A stretch of DNA of 64,000 nt from Lewinella sp. 4G2 (GCF_001625015.1 NZ_LVWJ02000014.1:434001-498000); one strand, 5' to 3'; counted from the first letter of the stretch, positions 35,488-44,207 are shown. Notes: a model not told the origin generated them from the sequence alone. A program made the numbers and translations.

Positions 35488-35569
35488 TGCGGGTGAAAGG
35501 ACTCGAACCTTCACGCATTGCTGCACTAGATCCTAAATCTAGCGTGTATACCAATTTCACCACACCCGC
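35488..35569 (-). tRNA. tRNA-Leu (anticodon TAG)
   Basis: The acceptor stem GCGGGTG / CACCCGC closes a full cloverleaf. The anticodon arm is CTAGA-TTTAGGA-TCTAG with anticodon TAG at its centre, there is a variable region of a class II tRNA, and the T arm is GAAGG-TTCGAGT-CCTTT. 82 bases including the discriminator A; the CCA end is not encoded. It lies about 95 bases upstream of tig on the same strand. Confidence 0.95.
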
Positions 35570-35629
35570 GGAGAATTTGCGCTAAAGCGGGGCAAAAGTA
35601 AGGCGTTTATTTGAATGGTGCAAGGCACT

Positions 35630-35692
35630 AGTTGCGAGTATCAAGTTGCAAGTGTCGAGTCTTGCAACTTGATACTTGCAACTCGCAACTCA
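35630..35692. repeat. Family D word-palindrome, copy D1
   Basis: The left arm AGTTGCGAGTATCAAGTTGC and right arm built of ACTTGATACTTGCAACTCGC form a hairpin. It lies between tRNA-Leu and the YdjM-like gene, whose TGA stop is formed at the element edge. Confidence 0.85.
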
Positions 35693-36922
35693 AACTCCTT
35701 GCAGCCGCTCCCACAATTTCCCCAACCAAACGGAGGGTTCCATCTCCTCCCGCGGGCCGGCGAATTCCTGGACGACTTGTACCGGCCGGCGCGTCGTATC
35801 CAACCGCCAGCTGAAGATGTAGGAGGTGGGGTCATTTGGATCATCGGCGATGAGGCCGTAGCGGAGATCGTTGACCTGCACCGTCCCGGCACTTTCGGTC
35901 GGGATCACCCCGTAGTATTCTTTCGTGAACCAACGGAGGATACGCACGTCCCGGTCCTCCACGTAGGGGGCGATGAGTTTGTGGTTGCCGTCGATCCGGA
36001 TGAAGGGGGCGAAGTTCCGTTCCTGGTCGAAGAGGCTGTACTGGCTGAAGTAGTAGATGCCGTCCGCCCCCTTCGCGGTACCGGACCACAGGATGTTGTT
36101 CAAAATGGATGGGGAAACCACTCGTTGCTCCGCTACGATCCCCCGGTCGGCCAGGGTATCGTCCATCACACTTTCCACGTTGAAGTAATTCACCACGGTC
36201 AGCAGCAGGTACGCGGAACTGAGGATGAGCCCCGCGGTGTTGAGTTTCCTTCTTGCCCCCGTCCCCTGCACCCGCGTCCGCGCCCAAATGAGGAGGATGA
36301 GGAAGGGAATGGTGTACAACGGGTCCGCTACGGAAATGGTGTTCCAGGCGATGCGGCTACTGGCGAAAGGTTGCAGAAATTGAGTGCCATAAGCCGTGAA
36401 ACAATCCAGCAAGGGATGGGTAACGATGGCCGCAAACGCTAGCCAGGACCAACCCCGCCAACCGGCGTTCTGCAGCACGTCCGGAAAGCCCCGCAACCAG
36501 CGCAGGCCACCCACGCCTAGGAAAATGGCGGCGAAAACCAGGGTGATGACCAACGTGATTTGCGGGACCTTATATACTTCAATTGGCATCAGCAAGGACC
36601 CAACCGTGAGCAACACGTAGAACGCCACCAGCAGGATCGGGAAGGCCGCCCGCCCCGGCACCGGCCCCTCCTTGCCCCCGTAAAAGCGGTGAATCGCCAG
36701 CCCAACCAACGGCGCAGCCAGCAACGCAAACGGCAAACTGTGGGTAAACGCGCGGTGGTACGCCAGCGCACTCATCGGGTCGCTGACGGCGTTGGCAAAG
36801 ACGTCCAGATCCGGCAACGTACCACAAATGCCACCCCACAACATGGCCCGGTTGCCGACCTTGCGGCCCAGGACGGCTTCGCCGACGGCGGCACCAAGTA
36901 CGATTTGAGAGAGGCTGTCCAT
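35690..36922 (-). CDS. YdjM/DUF457-like membrane-bound metal-dependent hydrolase
   Basis: 410 residues. The N-terminus shows the family block MDSLSQIVLGAAVGEAVLG, WGGICGTLPDLDVF and the His-containing YHRAFTHSLPFALL, likely metal ligands. About six membrane helices follow in residues 60-240, then a soluble C-terminal domain (about 250-410). Such proteins are described as LexA-binding or inner-membrane hydrolases, but the substrate is unknown. It is 72 bases downstream of the ABC exporter, separated by a family C hairpin, and its stop codon lies at the edge of a family D element. Confidence 0.82.
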   Translation of the reverse strand: MDSLSQIVLGAAVGEAVLGRKVGNRAMLWGGICGTLPDLDVFANAVSDPMSALAYHRAFTHSLPFALLAAPLVGLAIHRFYGGKEGPVPGRAAFPILLVAFYVLLTVGSLLMPIEVYKVPQITLVITLVFAAIFLGVGGLRWLRGFPDVLQNAGWRGWSWLAFAAIVTHPLLDCFTAYGTQFLQPFASSRIAWNTISVADPLYTIPFLILLIWARTRVQGTGARRKLNTAGLILSSAYLLLTVVNYFNVESVMDDTLADRGIVAEQRVVSPSILNNILWSGTAKGADGIYYFSQYSLFDQERNFAPFIRIDGNHKLIAPYVEDRDVRILRWFTKEYYGVIPTESAGTVQVNDLRYGLIADDPNDPTSYIFSWRLDTTRRPVQVVQEFAGPREEMEPSVWLGKLWERLQGV

Positions 36923-36928
36923 ATTTCT

Positions 36929-37007
36929 AGTTGGGTAGTCGGGTAGTAGCGTAGTCGGGTAGTGCGTCGGACTACCCGACTACCCGACTACGTACTACCC
37001 TACTATT
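36929..37007. repeat. Family C word-palindrome, copy C1
   Basis: Left words GTAGTCGGGTAGTAGCG, right words CTACCCGACTACCCGAC. The minus-strand reading of the right arm, GTAGGGTAG, encodes the last residues VG and stop codon of the ABC transporter. Confidence 0.88.
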
Positions 37008-38776
37008 TGCTTGTCGTACAAACTCCTGAAAGCCCCGCTAGTTGCCAGCAGTTCCGCCAAACTGCCTTCAGCGGTGACTTTACCGTTCTCCAAGTAGTAA
37101 ATGTGATCGAAGAAACGGAGCAGATGCAGGCGGTGAAGGGTACTCACGATTGTCTTCTCGGGGTAGGCGGCGAAGAGGCGTTCGTAGACGTCGACTTCGG
37201 TTTTGGGGTCGAGGCTCGAAGTGGGTTCATCGAGTAACAGCAAAGTGGAGGATTGCGCGGCCAGCAAACCCCGGGCGATGCTGAGGCGCTGCCGCTGGCC
37301 ACCACTCAGGTTGGCACCGCCCTCGGCGAGGAAAGTATCGAGACCGGATTCTGCCGCTTCGATCACTTCGGCGAGGACGGATACTTCGATGGCGTGCGCA
37401 ATCGCCGCTTCCGCGCGGGGCAGGCCCATCGTGAGGTTGTTGCGGAAGGTATCTTCGAAGATCTCCGGGGTTTGGGGGATGAGCGTCGTCTGCTCGTACA
37501 GTTCCGCTGCGTTCTTTACGGGTGCCCGGCTATCGAAACTGATCTCGATCCGCTCGGGTGGGTAGAGGCCGCGGAGGGTGTAGAGCGCCGTCGTTTTACC
37601 GCTGCCACTGGGGCCGATGAGGGCGATCCGTTTACCACGAGGCAAGTTGAGGTGGAGGCCGTGGATGCCGCCACCGTCCTGCCCGTACCGGAAGGTGAGG
37701 TTTTGCACGGTGAGGCTTTGCCAATCCCGGTTGAGGTGACCACTGAGTTGGGGCCGGCTCTCGCGCGCCGCGTCGGCGTAAATGGGTTCGATGGCGGAGA
37801 GGTCCGACCGGAATTTGATGATCTGGTTATACTGCCCCGTCAGGTTGAACAGCATGCCGGTGAATTGATTGACGTAGCCGACGAGCGTCACGAGGCCACC
37901 AATCAGGAAGGCTTCCCCCGGGGTGTAGTTCAGGTACACGTAGCCAAAAACCAACAGGCAGTACATCACCCCGCTCTCCACCGCAACGGCGAACCACTTA
38001 AACTCGTTGATTTTCGTATTCCGCAGGAAGGGCGGCCAAATGTTAGCGATCCGCTTTTTAATCACCGCTGCCGTTTGTGCTCCGAGGCGGAGCGTCTTTA
38101 CGGTAATGATGTTTCCCAGGTTATCGGTCAGGCTGGCCAGCAGGTCGTTCTCCCGGTCGTTGGTTTCTTGGTTGGCTTTGATGATGGGCCCGTCAAAGTA
38201 GAGCACGGTGAGGAGGATGATGACGCCAAACACCCCGGCGATCGCCCCGAACAGCGGGCTGAAGTAGATGATGGCGCCAATCGCGATCGCCATCCGCGCC
38301 ATCGTCTGGAAGTAGGCGAATCCATTGTCAAAGAACCCCTTCAGCGCCTCGTAAGCCTTGCGGGCACGGTTGATCGTATCCCCACTGTGATGTTCCCGGT
38401 GCCAGCCGAGGGGCAGGTGGACGATCTTGTCGTAACTCTCCAGTAACAGGCGCTCACCAATTTCGAAAGCCATTTTGCGCTCCATCAACCGCGCCGGCCA
38501 CTGAAAAGCCCAGGTGACCAGGATAATGCCCAGATAGGCCAGCACGTAATAAAGGCTGCCGGTGATCAGGTCGCCCTCCCCTACCTGCAGGAAATTGACG
38601 AAGTAGCCCCAGAAGATCGGTTGCAGCGAGACCACCAGGTTCACGCCGGTAAATAGCGCGTAGATGAGCAGGTAACGCCCGCGCATCCCGGCCGCGTAGG
38701 TCCAGGCCATCTTCAGCAAGTAGCCGTAGGGGTTCTTGGCGAAGATGTTGTTCAATTTGCTGCGCAACTGGGTCAT
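36995..38776 (-). CDS. ABC transporter, fused permease and ATPase
   Basis: 593 residues. Six membrane helices (about 20-330) form a type IV exporter domain. The nucleotide-binding domain follows: Walker A GPSGSGKTTAL, a Q-loop in TTLIPQTPEIF, signature NLSGGQRQRLSIARGLL, Walker B LLLLDEPTSSLD, and the H-loop in STLHRLHLL. It is a half-transporter that should work as a homodimer; the substrate (lipid, drug or peptide) cannot be told. The final QIVG and stop codon come from the repeat element downstream. Probably co-transcribed with the YdjM-like gene. Confidence 0.93.
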   Translation of the reverse strand: MTQLRSKLNNIFAKNPYGYLLKMAWTYAAGMRGRYLLIYALFTGVNLVVSLQPIFWGYFVNFLQVGEGDLITGSLYYVLAYLGIILVTWAFQWPARLMERKMAFEIGERLLLESYDKIVHLPLGWHREHHSGDTINRARKAYEALKGFFDNGFAYFQTMARMAIAIGAIIYFSPLFGAIAGVFGVIILLTVLYFDGPIIKANQETNDRENDLLASLTDNLGNIITVKTLRLGAQTAAVIKKRIANIWPPFLRNTKINEFKWFAVAVESGVMYCLLVFGYVYLNYTPGEAFLIGGLVTLVGYVNQFTGMLFNLTGQYNQIIKFRSDLSAIEPIYADAARESRPQLSGHLNRDWQSLTVQNLTFRYGQDGGGIHGLHLNLPRGKRIALIGPSGSGKTTALYTLRGLYPPERIEISFDSRAPVKNAAELYEQTTLIPQTPEIFEDTFRNNLTMGLPRAEAAIAHAIEVSVLAEVIEAAESGLDTFLAEGGANLSGGQRQRLSIARGLLAAQSSTLLLLDEPTSSLDPKTEVDVYERLFAAYPEKTIVSTLHRLHLLRFFDHIYYLENGKVTAEGSLAELLATSGAFRSLYDKQIVG

Positions 38777-38841
38777 CGTTTGCGAAGGTAGAGTTTGGGC
38801 TATTCGCGAACGCTAATCCGCCGCGCTATTACCTTTAACGC

Positions 38842-40176
38842 ATGTCCGTCACAACCCGCCGCCGCTGGCTCGCATTTTTTGCCGTTTTAATCGTCGTCCT
38901 GTTCGCCGCCTTTTTGTGGGTGCGGCCCCTGCTCAATATCGGTGCGGGTTACGCGGCCAAGCACGCCTGCTCCTGCCACTTTTTGCAGGGACGGGAGCTG
39001 GGGGAGATCAGTGAGCAGGACCTTAATTTTTCCGTCCTCGGATACGCTTCGCTGTCCGCCAGTGAAGATCGGGTTAAAGCTACCTTTTTCGGCCTCGTGC
39101 CCCGGGTGGCCGTATTTCGCCCCGGCATCGGCTGTACGCTCATCAACGACGATCTGCTCCCCGTCAAGGACGTGACCAAGGGCGCTGCCGCAGGTGCCTG
39201 GGTAGAGGGGCAAGTAGAAGATGCGGTACAACTCCGCGGTGAATACCAGAATGCGGTTGACCTGGGAATGGCCCCGGTGGAAGGGGGCGGTGCCCGCGGG
39301 ATTGTAATTATGCACAAGGGAGAAATCGTAGCGGAGGACTACGCCCCGGGCTACGGACCCCGCTCCCCCCTCCTCGGCTGGTCGATGACCAAATCACTAA
39401 CGGGCCTCGCCCTCGGCGCTTATTACCACCAACTCGATTCTCTGGATAAGCCCTCGATTGCGGATTTCGTCAACCAAAAAAACCTCTATCCAGCGTGGTC
39501 TGGCGACGCCCGGGCGCAGATCACTTTGGCGGATCTCCTCCACATGAACTCCGGCCTGGGCTGGAACGAGGGCTACGGCAGCCTGTCGGACGCCACCATC
39601 ATGCTCCACGAGCAACCGGACATGGCCGCCTACGCCACCGGGATGCCCGCCCTCGAGCCCACCGGCGAAAACTGGGTCTACTCCAGCGGCACCACCAATA
39701 TTCTGGCGGATTACCTCGACCGCAAGGTCCGGCCCCAAGGCATGAGCGCCCACCAGTTCATGCAGGTGCTCTTCTCCCCCATCGCCCGTACCCTCTTCGT
39801 GGAGCCGGACCAGGCCGGCAAACCCGTTGGTAGCTCCTACGGCTGGGCGACGGCGAGGGATTGGGCCAGGCTCGGCCAATTCATGCTCCAGGATGGTGTG
39901 TGGAATGGCGATACCCTCGTCGCTCCGGGTTGGATCGATTTCATGCGCGAACCCGCGGTGGGCAGCGACGGCATCTACGGTGGCCAACTCTGGCTCCCCG
40001 GCCCGGACATGCCTTCCCTACCCAAGGATGCCTACATGATGCGGGGATTCCAGGACCAACGGGTCTTCGTCATCCCCTCCCTCGAGTTGGTCATCGCTCG
40101 TCTAGGGCATAACGTGGATAAGCGGACGGATTTTGATGGGCTGGTGGGGGCAGTTATGGAAGTGGTAGAACAATGA
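38842..40176 (+). CDS. Membrane-anchored serine hydrolase, class C beta-lactamase/PBP family
   Basis: 444 residues. An N-terminal membrane anchor (residues 9-27) precedes an extracytoplasmic hydrolase. The nucleophile motif is S181-M-T-K184, the second motif Y280-S-S, and a C-terminal LVIARLGHN replaces the KTG strand. Family members are DD-peptidases, esterases or amide hydrolases; true beta-lactamase activity is not implied. Cys43 and Cys45 lie near the anchor (HACSCHF). Residues 114-119 (GAAAGA) are encoded by the dispersed 16-base motif. Divergent from the ABC exporter across 65 bases. Confidence 0.88.
   Translation: MSVTTRRRWLAFFAVLIVVLFAAFLWVRPLLNIGAGYAAKHACSCHFLQGRELGEISEQDLNFSVLGYASLSASEDRVKATFFGLVPRVAVFRPGIGCTLINDDLLPVKDVTKGAAAGAWVEGQVEDAVQLRGEYQNAVDLGMAPVEGGGARGIVIMHKGEIVAEDYAPGYGPRSPLLGWSMTKSLTGLALGAYYHQLDSLDKPSIADFVNQKNLYPAWSGDARAQITLADLLHMNSGLGWNEGYGSLSDATIMLHEQPDMAAYATGMPALEPTGENWVYSSGTTNILADYLDRKVRPQGMSAHQFMQVLFSPIARTLFVEPDQAGKPVGSSYGWATARDWARLGQFMLQDGVWNGDTLVAPGWIDFMREPAVGSDGIYGGQLWLPGPDMPSLPKDAYMMRGFQDQRVFVIPSLELVIARLGHNVDKRTDFDGLVGAVMEVVEQ
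39182..39197 (+). repeat. Dispersed 16-base motif, copy 4 (in serine hydrolase)
   Basis: Exact match on the plus strand, sense to the gene, encoding GAAAGA between the anchor and the catalytic domain. Confidence 0.85.
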
Positions 40177-40308
40177 GATAAATTTTTATTGCCGCGAACA
40201 AAAATCAGGCCTCTAGCAGTTATTAAGGTGATTGAATTATTTAGCGCTATTTAATACAAAAGGGCAATTGAACACCTAATTGTAAACGTTCAAATCAATT
40301 CACTTAAA

Positions 40309-40959
40309 TTGAAAACACTAATTAAATACCTATGCGTCCTAGTTTCTTTGCTAGGACTTACAAGCTGTTCCGAGACAGAAACCGTAATTAGCGCGCCGCA
40401 GGAAAGCGTGCAGTTGCGAAGTCAATCTACCGGCAATGTTTTTATTAATGAAAATATTGCAATAATTGACCACCGAGTTCGCATAACATCTCCGAGTACT
40501 TTTGTGCATGAATTCGTTCTTGCAAATGTAGACCAAAACAAAGTCTTCCCTAGTCAGATTGAGTTGAACGGAGAGTTCTTTGTAAAGCAAAATAATAGCA
40601 CTAGCGGTTACGGCATTTATGCATCCACTACCCAACGGTCAATTCCATCAAACGTAACTGTACCTCCAGTTACGCTATTTTCACTGTGGAATAGAGCGGG
40701 AGTAAGCAGTGAGTTCTCTAATTTTGGCGAGCTACAGTCGATTGCGGCTGCTTACAATCCACCCGATCATGTCGAGGATACGACTTGGGATGGAACACCA
40801 GACATTCAAGCATTTGGTCCTACAGGTACTACTACATGTAGAGTCAGTTTCTTCGAGGAAGATTGCGGATGTTTGGCCTCTGAGTGGGGCTGGACAGACA
40901 CTTGTATCTGTCTCCACCTAGATGAATGCACTACTGATTTTGGGTGGGAGTGGTTCTAG
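40309..40959 (+). CDS. Putative lipoprotein with Cys-rich C-terminus
   Basis: 216 residues from a TTG start at 40309. The signal ends in lipobox GLTSC (Cys20). The middle (30-170) is beta-rich and polar (NVFINENIAIIDHRVRI, FVHEFVLANVD). The last 40 residues contain six cysteines (177, 186, 188, 199, 201, 207) and many Trp (CGCLASEWGWTDTCICLHL). I do not recognise the family. The region is much more AT-rich than its neighbours and includes the following CPBP protease gene, suggesting horizontal transfer of a pair. The Cys pattern could be disulfides or a metal site. Confidence 0.7.
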   Translation: MKTLIKYLCVLVSLLGLTSCSETETVISAPQESVQLRSQSTGNVFINENIAIIDHRVRITSPSTFVHEFVLANVDQNKVFPSQIELNGEFFVKQNNSTSGYGIYASTTQRSIPSNVTVPPVTLFSLWNRAGVSSEFSNFGELQSIAAAYNPPDHVEDTTWDGTPDIQAFGPTGTTTCRVSFFEEDCGCLASEWGWTDTCICLHLDECTTDFGWEWF

Positions 40960-40979
40960 AACTTCATAATCACAACGCT

Positions 40980-41016
40980 AATGCCATCGTATCAAATTAC
41001 TTGATACGATGGCATT
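40980..41016 (+). terminator. Perfect 16-bp hairpin between lipoprotein and CPBP genes
   Basis: AATGCCATCGTATCAA (40980-40995), loop ATTAC, and its exact complement (41001-41016), followed by ATTTAATT. It looks like a terminator for the lipoprotein gene, yet its 3' arm contains the only ATG (41009) of the next gene. Confidence 0.8.
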
Positions 41017-41656
41017 ATTTAATTGTAATAGGGTGAGGCCAACTATAAAAATATTGTCAATAGTTTACGTATTCGCTATAGCTGCCGCTGTAATTAGCAG
41101 TTATATAGGGGCCAATTACACACTTCCCAAAACATACGGATTCCTTTATAGTATATCCGTGTATTTTATTTTAACCTCAACTACTTTATCATTTAAAAAT
41201 AAAGGATCAGCATTATTTACTGCCAATTCCATTTTTTGGATTACTACTTCCATCCTTATCGGCATATACTACGTTGCCAACCACAATCACTTCTGGAATG
41301 CATCCAGCATATGGAGCTACGTTATTTTTATCAGAATTTTTATGGGTGCATTTTTTGAAGAACTTCTATTCCGGAAGTATGTTGTTGACTATTTGTATGA
41401 TGCCAAATATTCGGTGTTACTCACGGCGATTTTTTCCACGCTACTATTTTCTGTTTTCCATTCGGTTAACTTGTTTAAAGCTCCACTCGCCGCTGTGATA
41501 AATCAGATGGTATACGCCTTTATTATGGGCGCCCTTTATTTCCTTTCAAGAAGGGTGACTAGTTCGTGGGCAGCTGCAATTCTTCCGCATCTATTATCCA
41601 ACTTAGCATTAGGATCATATGCCTATTTTGACTTGGACCAATATTTATTGCAATAA
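41009..41656 (+). CDS. CPBP-family intramembrane metalloprotease
   Basis: 215 residues, about six membrane helices. The CPBP/Abi motifs are complete: E117-E118-LLFR122 (motif 1, EExxxR), FSVFH151 (motif 2) and LPH194LLSN (motif 3). Relatives mature bacteriocins, confer immunity to them, or process prenylated proteins. The ATG at 41009 lies inside a terminator-like hairpin; a GTG at 41033 is an alternative start that would remove only eight residues. The AT-rich partner upstream encodes a Cys-rich lipoprotein that could be its substrate; this is inferred from adjacency alone. Confidence 0.85.
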   Translation: MALFNCNRVRPTIKILSIVYVFAIAAAVISSYIGANYTLPKTYGFLYSISVYFILTSTTLSFKNKGSALFTANSIFWITTSILIGIYYVANHNHFWNASSIWSYVIFIRIFMGAFFEELLFRKYVVDYLYDAKYSVLLTAIFSTLLFSVFHSVNLFKAPLAAVINQMVYAFIMGALYFLSRRVTSSWAAAILPHLLSNLALGSYAYFDLDQYLLQ

Positions 41657-41711
41657 TTGATATCTCTTACGGGCACCTATAAAGGTGACGCTGCATGTAC
41701 TTTAGTTTGTG

Positions 41712-43025
41712 CTACAGCACCCGACTCCCCTCCCCAGTAATTACCACATTATCCTCCAACCGGATGCCACCGAAGTCGCGGTAGGCCTCCAGTTTGCCGA
41801 AGTTGATGAATTCGGCGCAGGTCCCCTCCGCTTTCCACCGGTCGATGAGGGCGGGGATGAAGTAAATGCCCGGCTCAACGGTGATGGCGAACCCTTCCCG
41901 CAGCTCCCGGCCGAGGCGCAGGTTGCGGGTACCGAATTGAGTGGAGCGCTGGGTTTCGGCGTCGTAACCCACCAGGTCTTCGCCAAGGTCTTCCATATCG
42001 TGGACGTCCAACCCAATCATGTGGCCCAGGCCGTGCGGCATAAACAGGGCGTGGGCGCCGGCGGCTACGGATTCGTCCGGGTCCCCTTTGGTGAGGCCCA
42101 ATGCCTTTAACCCATCAAAGATGAGGCGGCCGGCCTGGTCGTGCAGCGTCCGGTTTTGGATGCCGGGTCGGGCGTTAGCGATGGCCTCCGTTTTAGCTTG
42201 GTCGACGATTCGGTAGATCTCTTCCTGCTTTTTGGTCAAAGGCTGTCCGACGGAAAAGGTCCGGGTGATGTCGCCCGCGTAGCCACTCGTTGCTTCGGCG
42301 CCGGCGTCGATGAGCAGGAGGTCACCCTTTTGCAGGACGTTCCCGTGGTAGTGGTTGTGCAGGATCTGCCCGTTGCGGGTGACGATGGCGGGGTAGGCCA
42401 AGCGGCCGCCACCGGCGATGGCCATACCTTCGATGAGGCCCGCCGTTTCGTGCTCCAATTGGCCGGGGGCGGCGTGGGCTTTGGCAGCAGCGTGCATCGC
42501 CAAACTTGTCTTTACGGCAATCGACATTTGCTCAAGCTCCTCCGCTGACTTTACGGACCGCAATGCGATCACCGCCCTAATCAGTCCTTCGTCCGCACCT
42601 GCGTCAGCGCCCAGATGTTCTTTCAGAAAAGTAACCCGCTCCGCGCGGTAGGGTGGCAGGAATTTGACATCCCGCGCATAGGCTTTCAGGGTAGCAGAGA
42701 GCTCGGCTAGCGTGCCACCGCGTTCGGCTCCAATCTGCTGGGCCAGCTCGGCGACGCTCGGTTGCTCCCCCATCCAGATGACGTGGTCGAGGCTGATGTC
42801 GTCCCCCCAAAGCCGGCTGGCGCCGGTCGCCGCGTCGATCGTGAGGGCCAGATCCGGCAAGTTGTGGCCGGCGAAGTAGCGGAAGTTGGAATCCTGGCGG
42901 AAGGGATAGGCATTGTCGGTGTACCGCATCGGCGCCTCCCGGTTCCCGGGCAAAAAGATGAGTCCGGTTTGGACGGATTCGGCAAGTTGTTGGCGGCGGG
43001 TGGCGTAGGTGGCTGGGGGGAACAT
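41712..43025 (-). CDS. pepP: Xaa-Pro aminopeptidase (aminopeptidase P, M24B)
   Basis: 437 residues. An N-terminal AMP_N domain (1-135) precedes the pita-bread catalytic domain. Dinuclear metal ligands are Asp240 (LLLIDAGAE), Asp252 (GDITRTF), His335 (MPHGLGHMIGLDVHD), Glu384 (TVEPGIYF) and Glu424 (GGIRLEDNVV). It removes N-terminal residues before proline in the cytoplasm. Residues 139-146 (GADAGADE) in the inter-domain region are encoded by the dispersed 16-base motif. A family H element lies just upstream of its start. Confidence 0.95.
   Translation of the reverse strand: MFPPATYATRRQQLAESVQTGLIFLPGNREAPMRYTDNAYPFRQDSNFRYFAGHNLPDLALTIDAATGASRLWGDDISLDHVIWMGEQPSVAELAQQIGAERGGTLAELSATLKAYARDVKFLPPYRAERVTFLKEHLGADAGADEGLIRAVIALRSVKSAEELEQMSIAVKTSLAMHAAAKAHAAPGQLEHETAGLIEGMAIAGGGRLAYPAIVTRNGQILHNHYHGNVLQKGDLLLIDAGAEATSGYAGDITRTFSVGQPLTKKQEEIYRIVDQAKTEAIANARPGIQNRTLHDQAGRLIFDGLKALGLTKGDPDESVAAGAHALFMPHGLGHMIGLDVHDMEDLGEDLVGYDAETQRSTQFGTRNLRLGRELREGFAITVEPGIYFIPALIDRWKAEGTCAEFINFGKLEAYRDFGGIRLEDNVVITGEGSRVL
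42595..42610 (-). repeat. Dispersed 16-base motif, copy 5 (in pepP)
   Basis: Exact match with N=A on the minus strand, sense to pepP, encoding GADAGA. The downstream extension GGACGAAGGAC resembles copies 1 and 3. Confidence 0.85.
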
Positions 43026-43033
43026 GGTGGGTT

Positions 43034-43377
43034 GATTTTCTGCAGGAAGATAAAGAGGGAAAGGAGGGGGAAGAGGTTTTTTGCGCTGCGCGCATATTTT
43101 CGCTCGGGTTTCGCAAAGAAGTTTAAGATGTATTAGACGCTAGAGAAGAGCGTGGATACAGTCTCCTTTATCCCCTTTATCTTCTTTTACTTCTTGTCGA
43201 AAACTACCAAAAAGCCAGTTTCGCAAAGAAGTTTAAGATGTTTTAGACGCTAGAGAAGTGATTGGATACCGTCTCCTTTTTCTCCTTAAGCTCCTTTTTC
43301 CCCCTGTCGAAAACCATCACACAAGCTCCTTATTCTCCTTTATCTTCTTTTACGTCTTGTCGAAAACTTGTCAGCGC
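43034..43377. repeat. Family H purine/pyrimidine repeats, copies H2-H4
   Basis: H2 (43034-43204) has a purine-rich left arm and a right arm ending CTTGTCGAAAAC. H3 (about 43215-43315) repeats TTTCGCAAAGAAGTTTAAG and GACGCTAGAGAAG and ends CTGTCGAAAAC. H4 (43325-43369) is a right-arm half. H4, read on the minus strand, encodes the tail QDVKEDKGE and stop codon of the pseudouridine synthase. Confidence 0.82.
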
Positions 43378-44058
43378 TAGCAACACCTCCAACTCATCCT
43401 CCCGCAACGTCCGCCACTCCCCCACCGGTAACTTGGCGAGGCGGACGTTCATGATGCGCGTGCGTTTGAGCGTGCGGACTTCGTATCCCAGGTACTCACA
43501 CATACGGCGGATCTGCCGGTTGAGGCCTTGATTGAGGATAATGCGGAATTTCTTCTGCCCAATCTTTTCCACTTCACAACGGCGGGTAACGGTGCCGAGG
43601 ATGGGAATGCCGCCGGCCATGGCGCGGACGAACTCCCGGTCGATGGGCTTATCTACCGTCACGATGTACTCCTTATCGTGGGCGTTCTCTACCCGGAGGA
43701 TTTTGTTGACAATATCGCCGTCGTTCGTTAGCAGGATGAGGCCCGTGGAGGGTTTATCCAGCCGCCCGATCGGGAAGATGCGCTCGGGGTAATTGACGAA
43801 ATCGATGATGTTGGTCTTGTCCCGCTGGTCCGTCGTGCAGGTGATGCCGGCTGGCTTGTGCAGGGCGAGGTAGACCGTTTCGGGCTTGGCGCCGATAGCT
43901 TTTCCGTCCAGCAGAACGGTATCCCCTTCTTCCACCCGGTTACCCCGTTTGGCCGTGACGCCGTTGAGTTGGACGCGGCCGGCGTCGAGCAACTTATCCG
44001 CCTCGCGGCGCGAGCAGACTCCGGTGGAGGAGATAAACTTGTTGATGGAAACGCTCAA
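43330..44058 (-). CDS. rluF: 23S rRNA pseudouridine synthase, RluF/RsuA family
   Basis: 242 residues. An N-terminal S4 RNA-binding domain (INKFISSTGVCSRREADKLL) is followed by the catalytic domain with FPIGRLDKPSTGL (catalytic Asp101), LALHKPAGITCTT and LNQGLNRQIRRMCEYLGYEV. Its target is probably a single uridine in 23S rRNA, as for RluF. The start is TTG at 44058; no ATG is available in frame nearby. The last dozen residues (FRQDVKEDKGE) are unlike the family and are encoded by a family H repeat, which also supplies the TAA. Confidence 0.9.
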   Translation of the reverse strand: MSVSINKFISSTGVCSRREADKLLDAGRVQLNGVTAKRGNRVEEGDTVLLDGKAIGAKPETVYLALHKPAGITCTTDQRDKTNIIDFVNYPERIFPIGRLDKPSTGLILLTNDGDIVNKILRVENAHDKEYIVTVDKPIDREFVRAMAGGIPILGTVTRRCEVEKIGQKKFRIILNQGLNRQIRRMCEYLGYEVRTLKRTRIMNVRLAKLPVGEWRTLREDELEVLLALTSFRQDVKEDKGE

Positions 44059-44088
44059 AAGTCTGTAGGCTGCGATTAAGACCGAGCG

Positions 44089-44148
44089 CTTGGAGAACCC
44101 TAACCCCTTCGCAGGCTGCGCTGGCGAAGGAATTAGGGCCGCTCCAAG
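44089..44148. repeat. Family B structured repeat, copy B4 (divergent)
   Basis: Outer stem CTTGGAG / CTCCAAG (44089-44095, 44142-44148), middle CCCTAA / TTAGGG, inner CCTTCGC / GCGAAGG. Spacers match family B (GGCCG beside the outer stem on one side, AA on the other) although the stem sequences differ entirely. Confidence 0.75.
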
Positions 44149-44207
44149 ACTCTAAATAATTCTTTGATTTTTATGCCCTTTCAGTTAGTGACGGATTTTC
44201 ATCAGGT

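Noticed and set aside
35393..35563. N-terminal extension of trigger factor beginning VKLVYTLDLGSS
   Set aside because: This is the tRNA-Leu gene read as protein; trigger factor starts at 35392.
37271..37290. GGCGCTGCCGCTGGCC in the ABC transporter
   Set aside because: It is the antisense of the conserved GGQRQRL signature, not a motif copy.
38842..40176. Serine hydrolase as an antibiotic-resistance beta-lactamase
   Set aside because: SxxK and YxS are present but the KTG motif is replaced; most such family members are peptidases or esterases.
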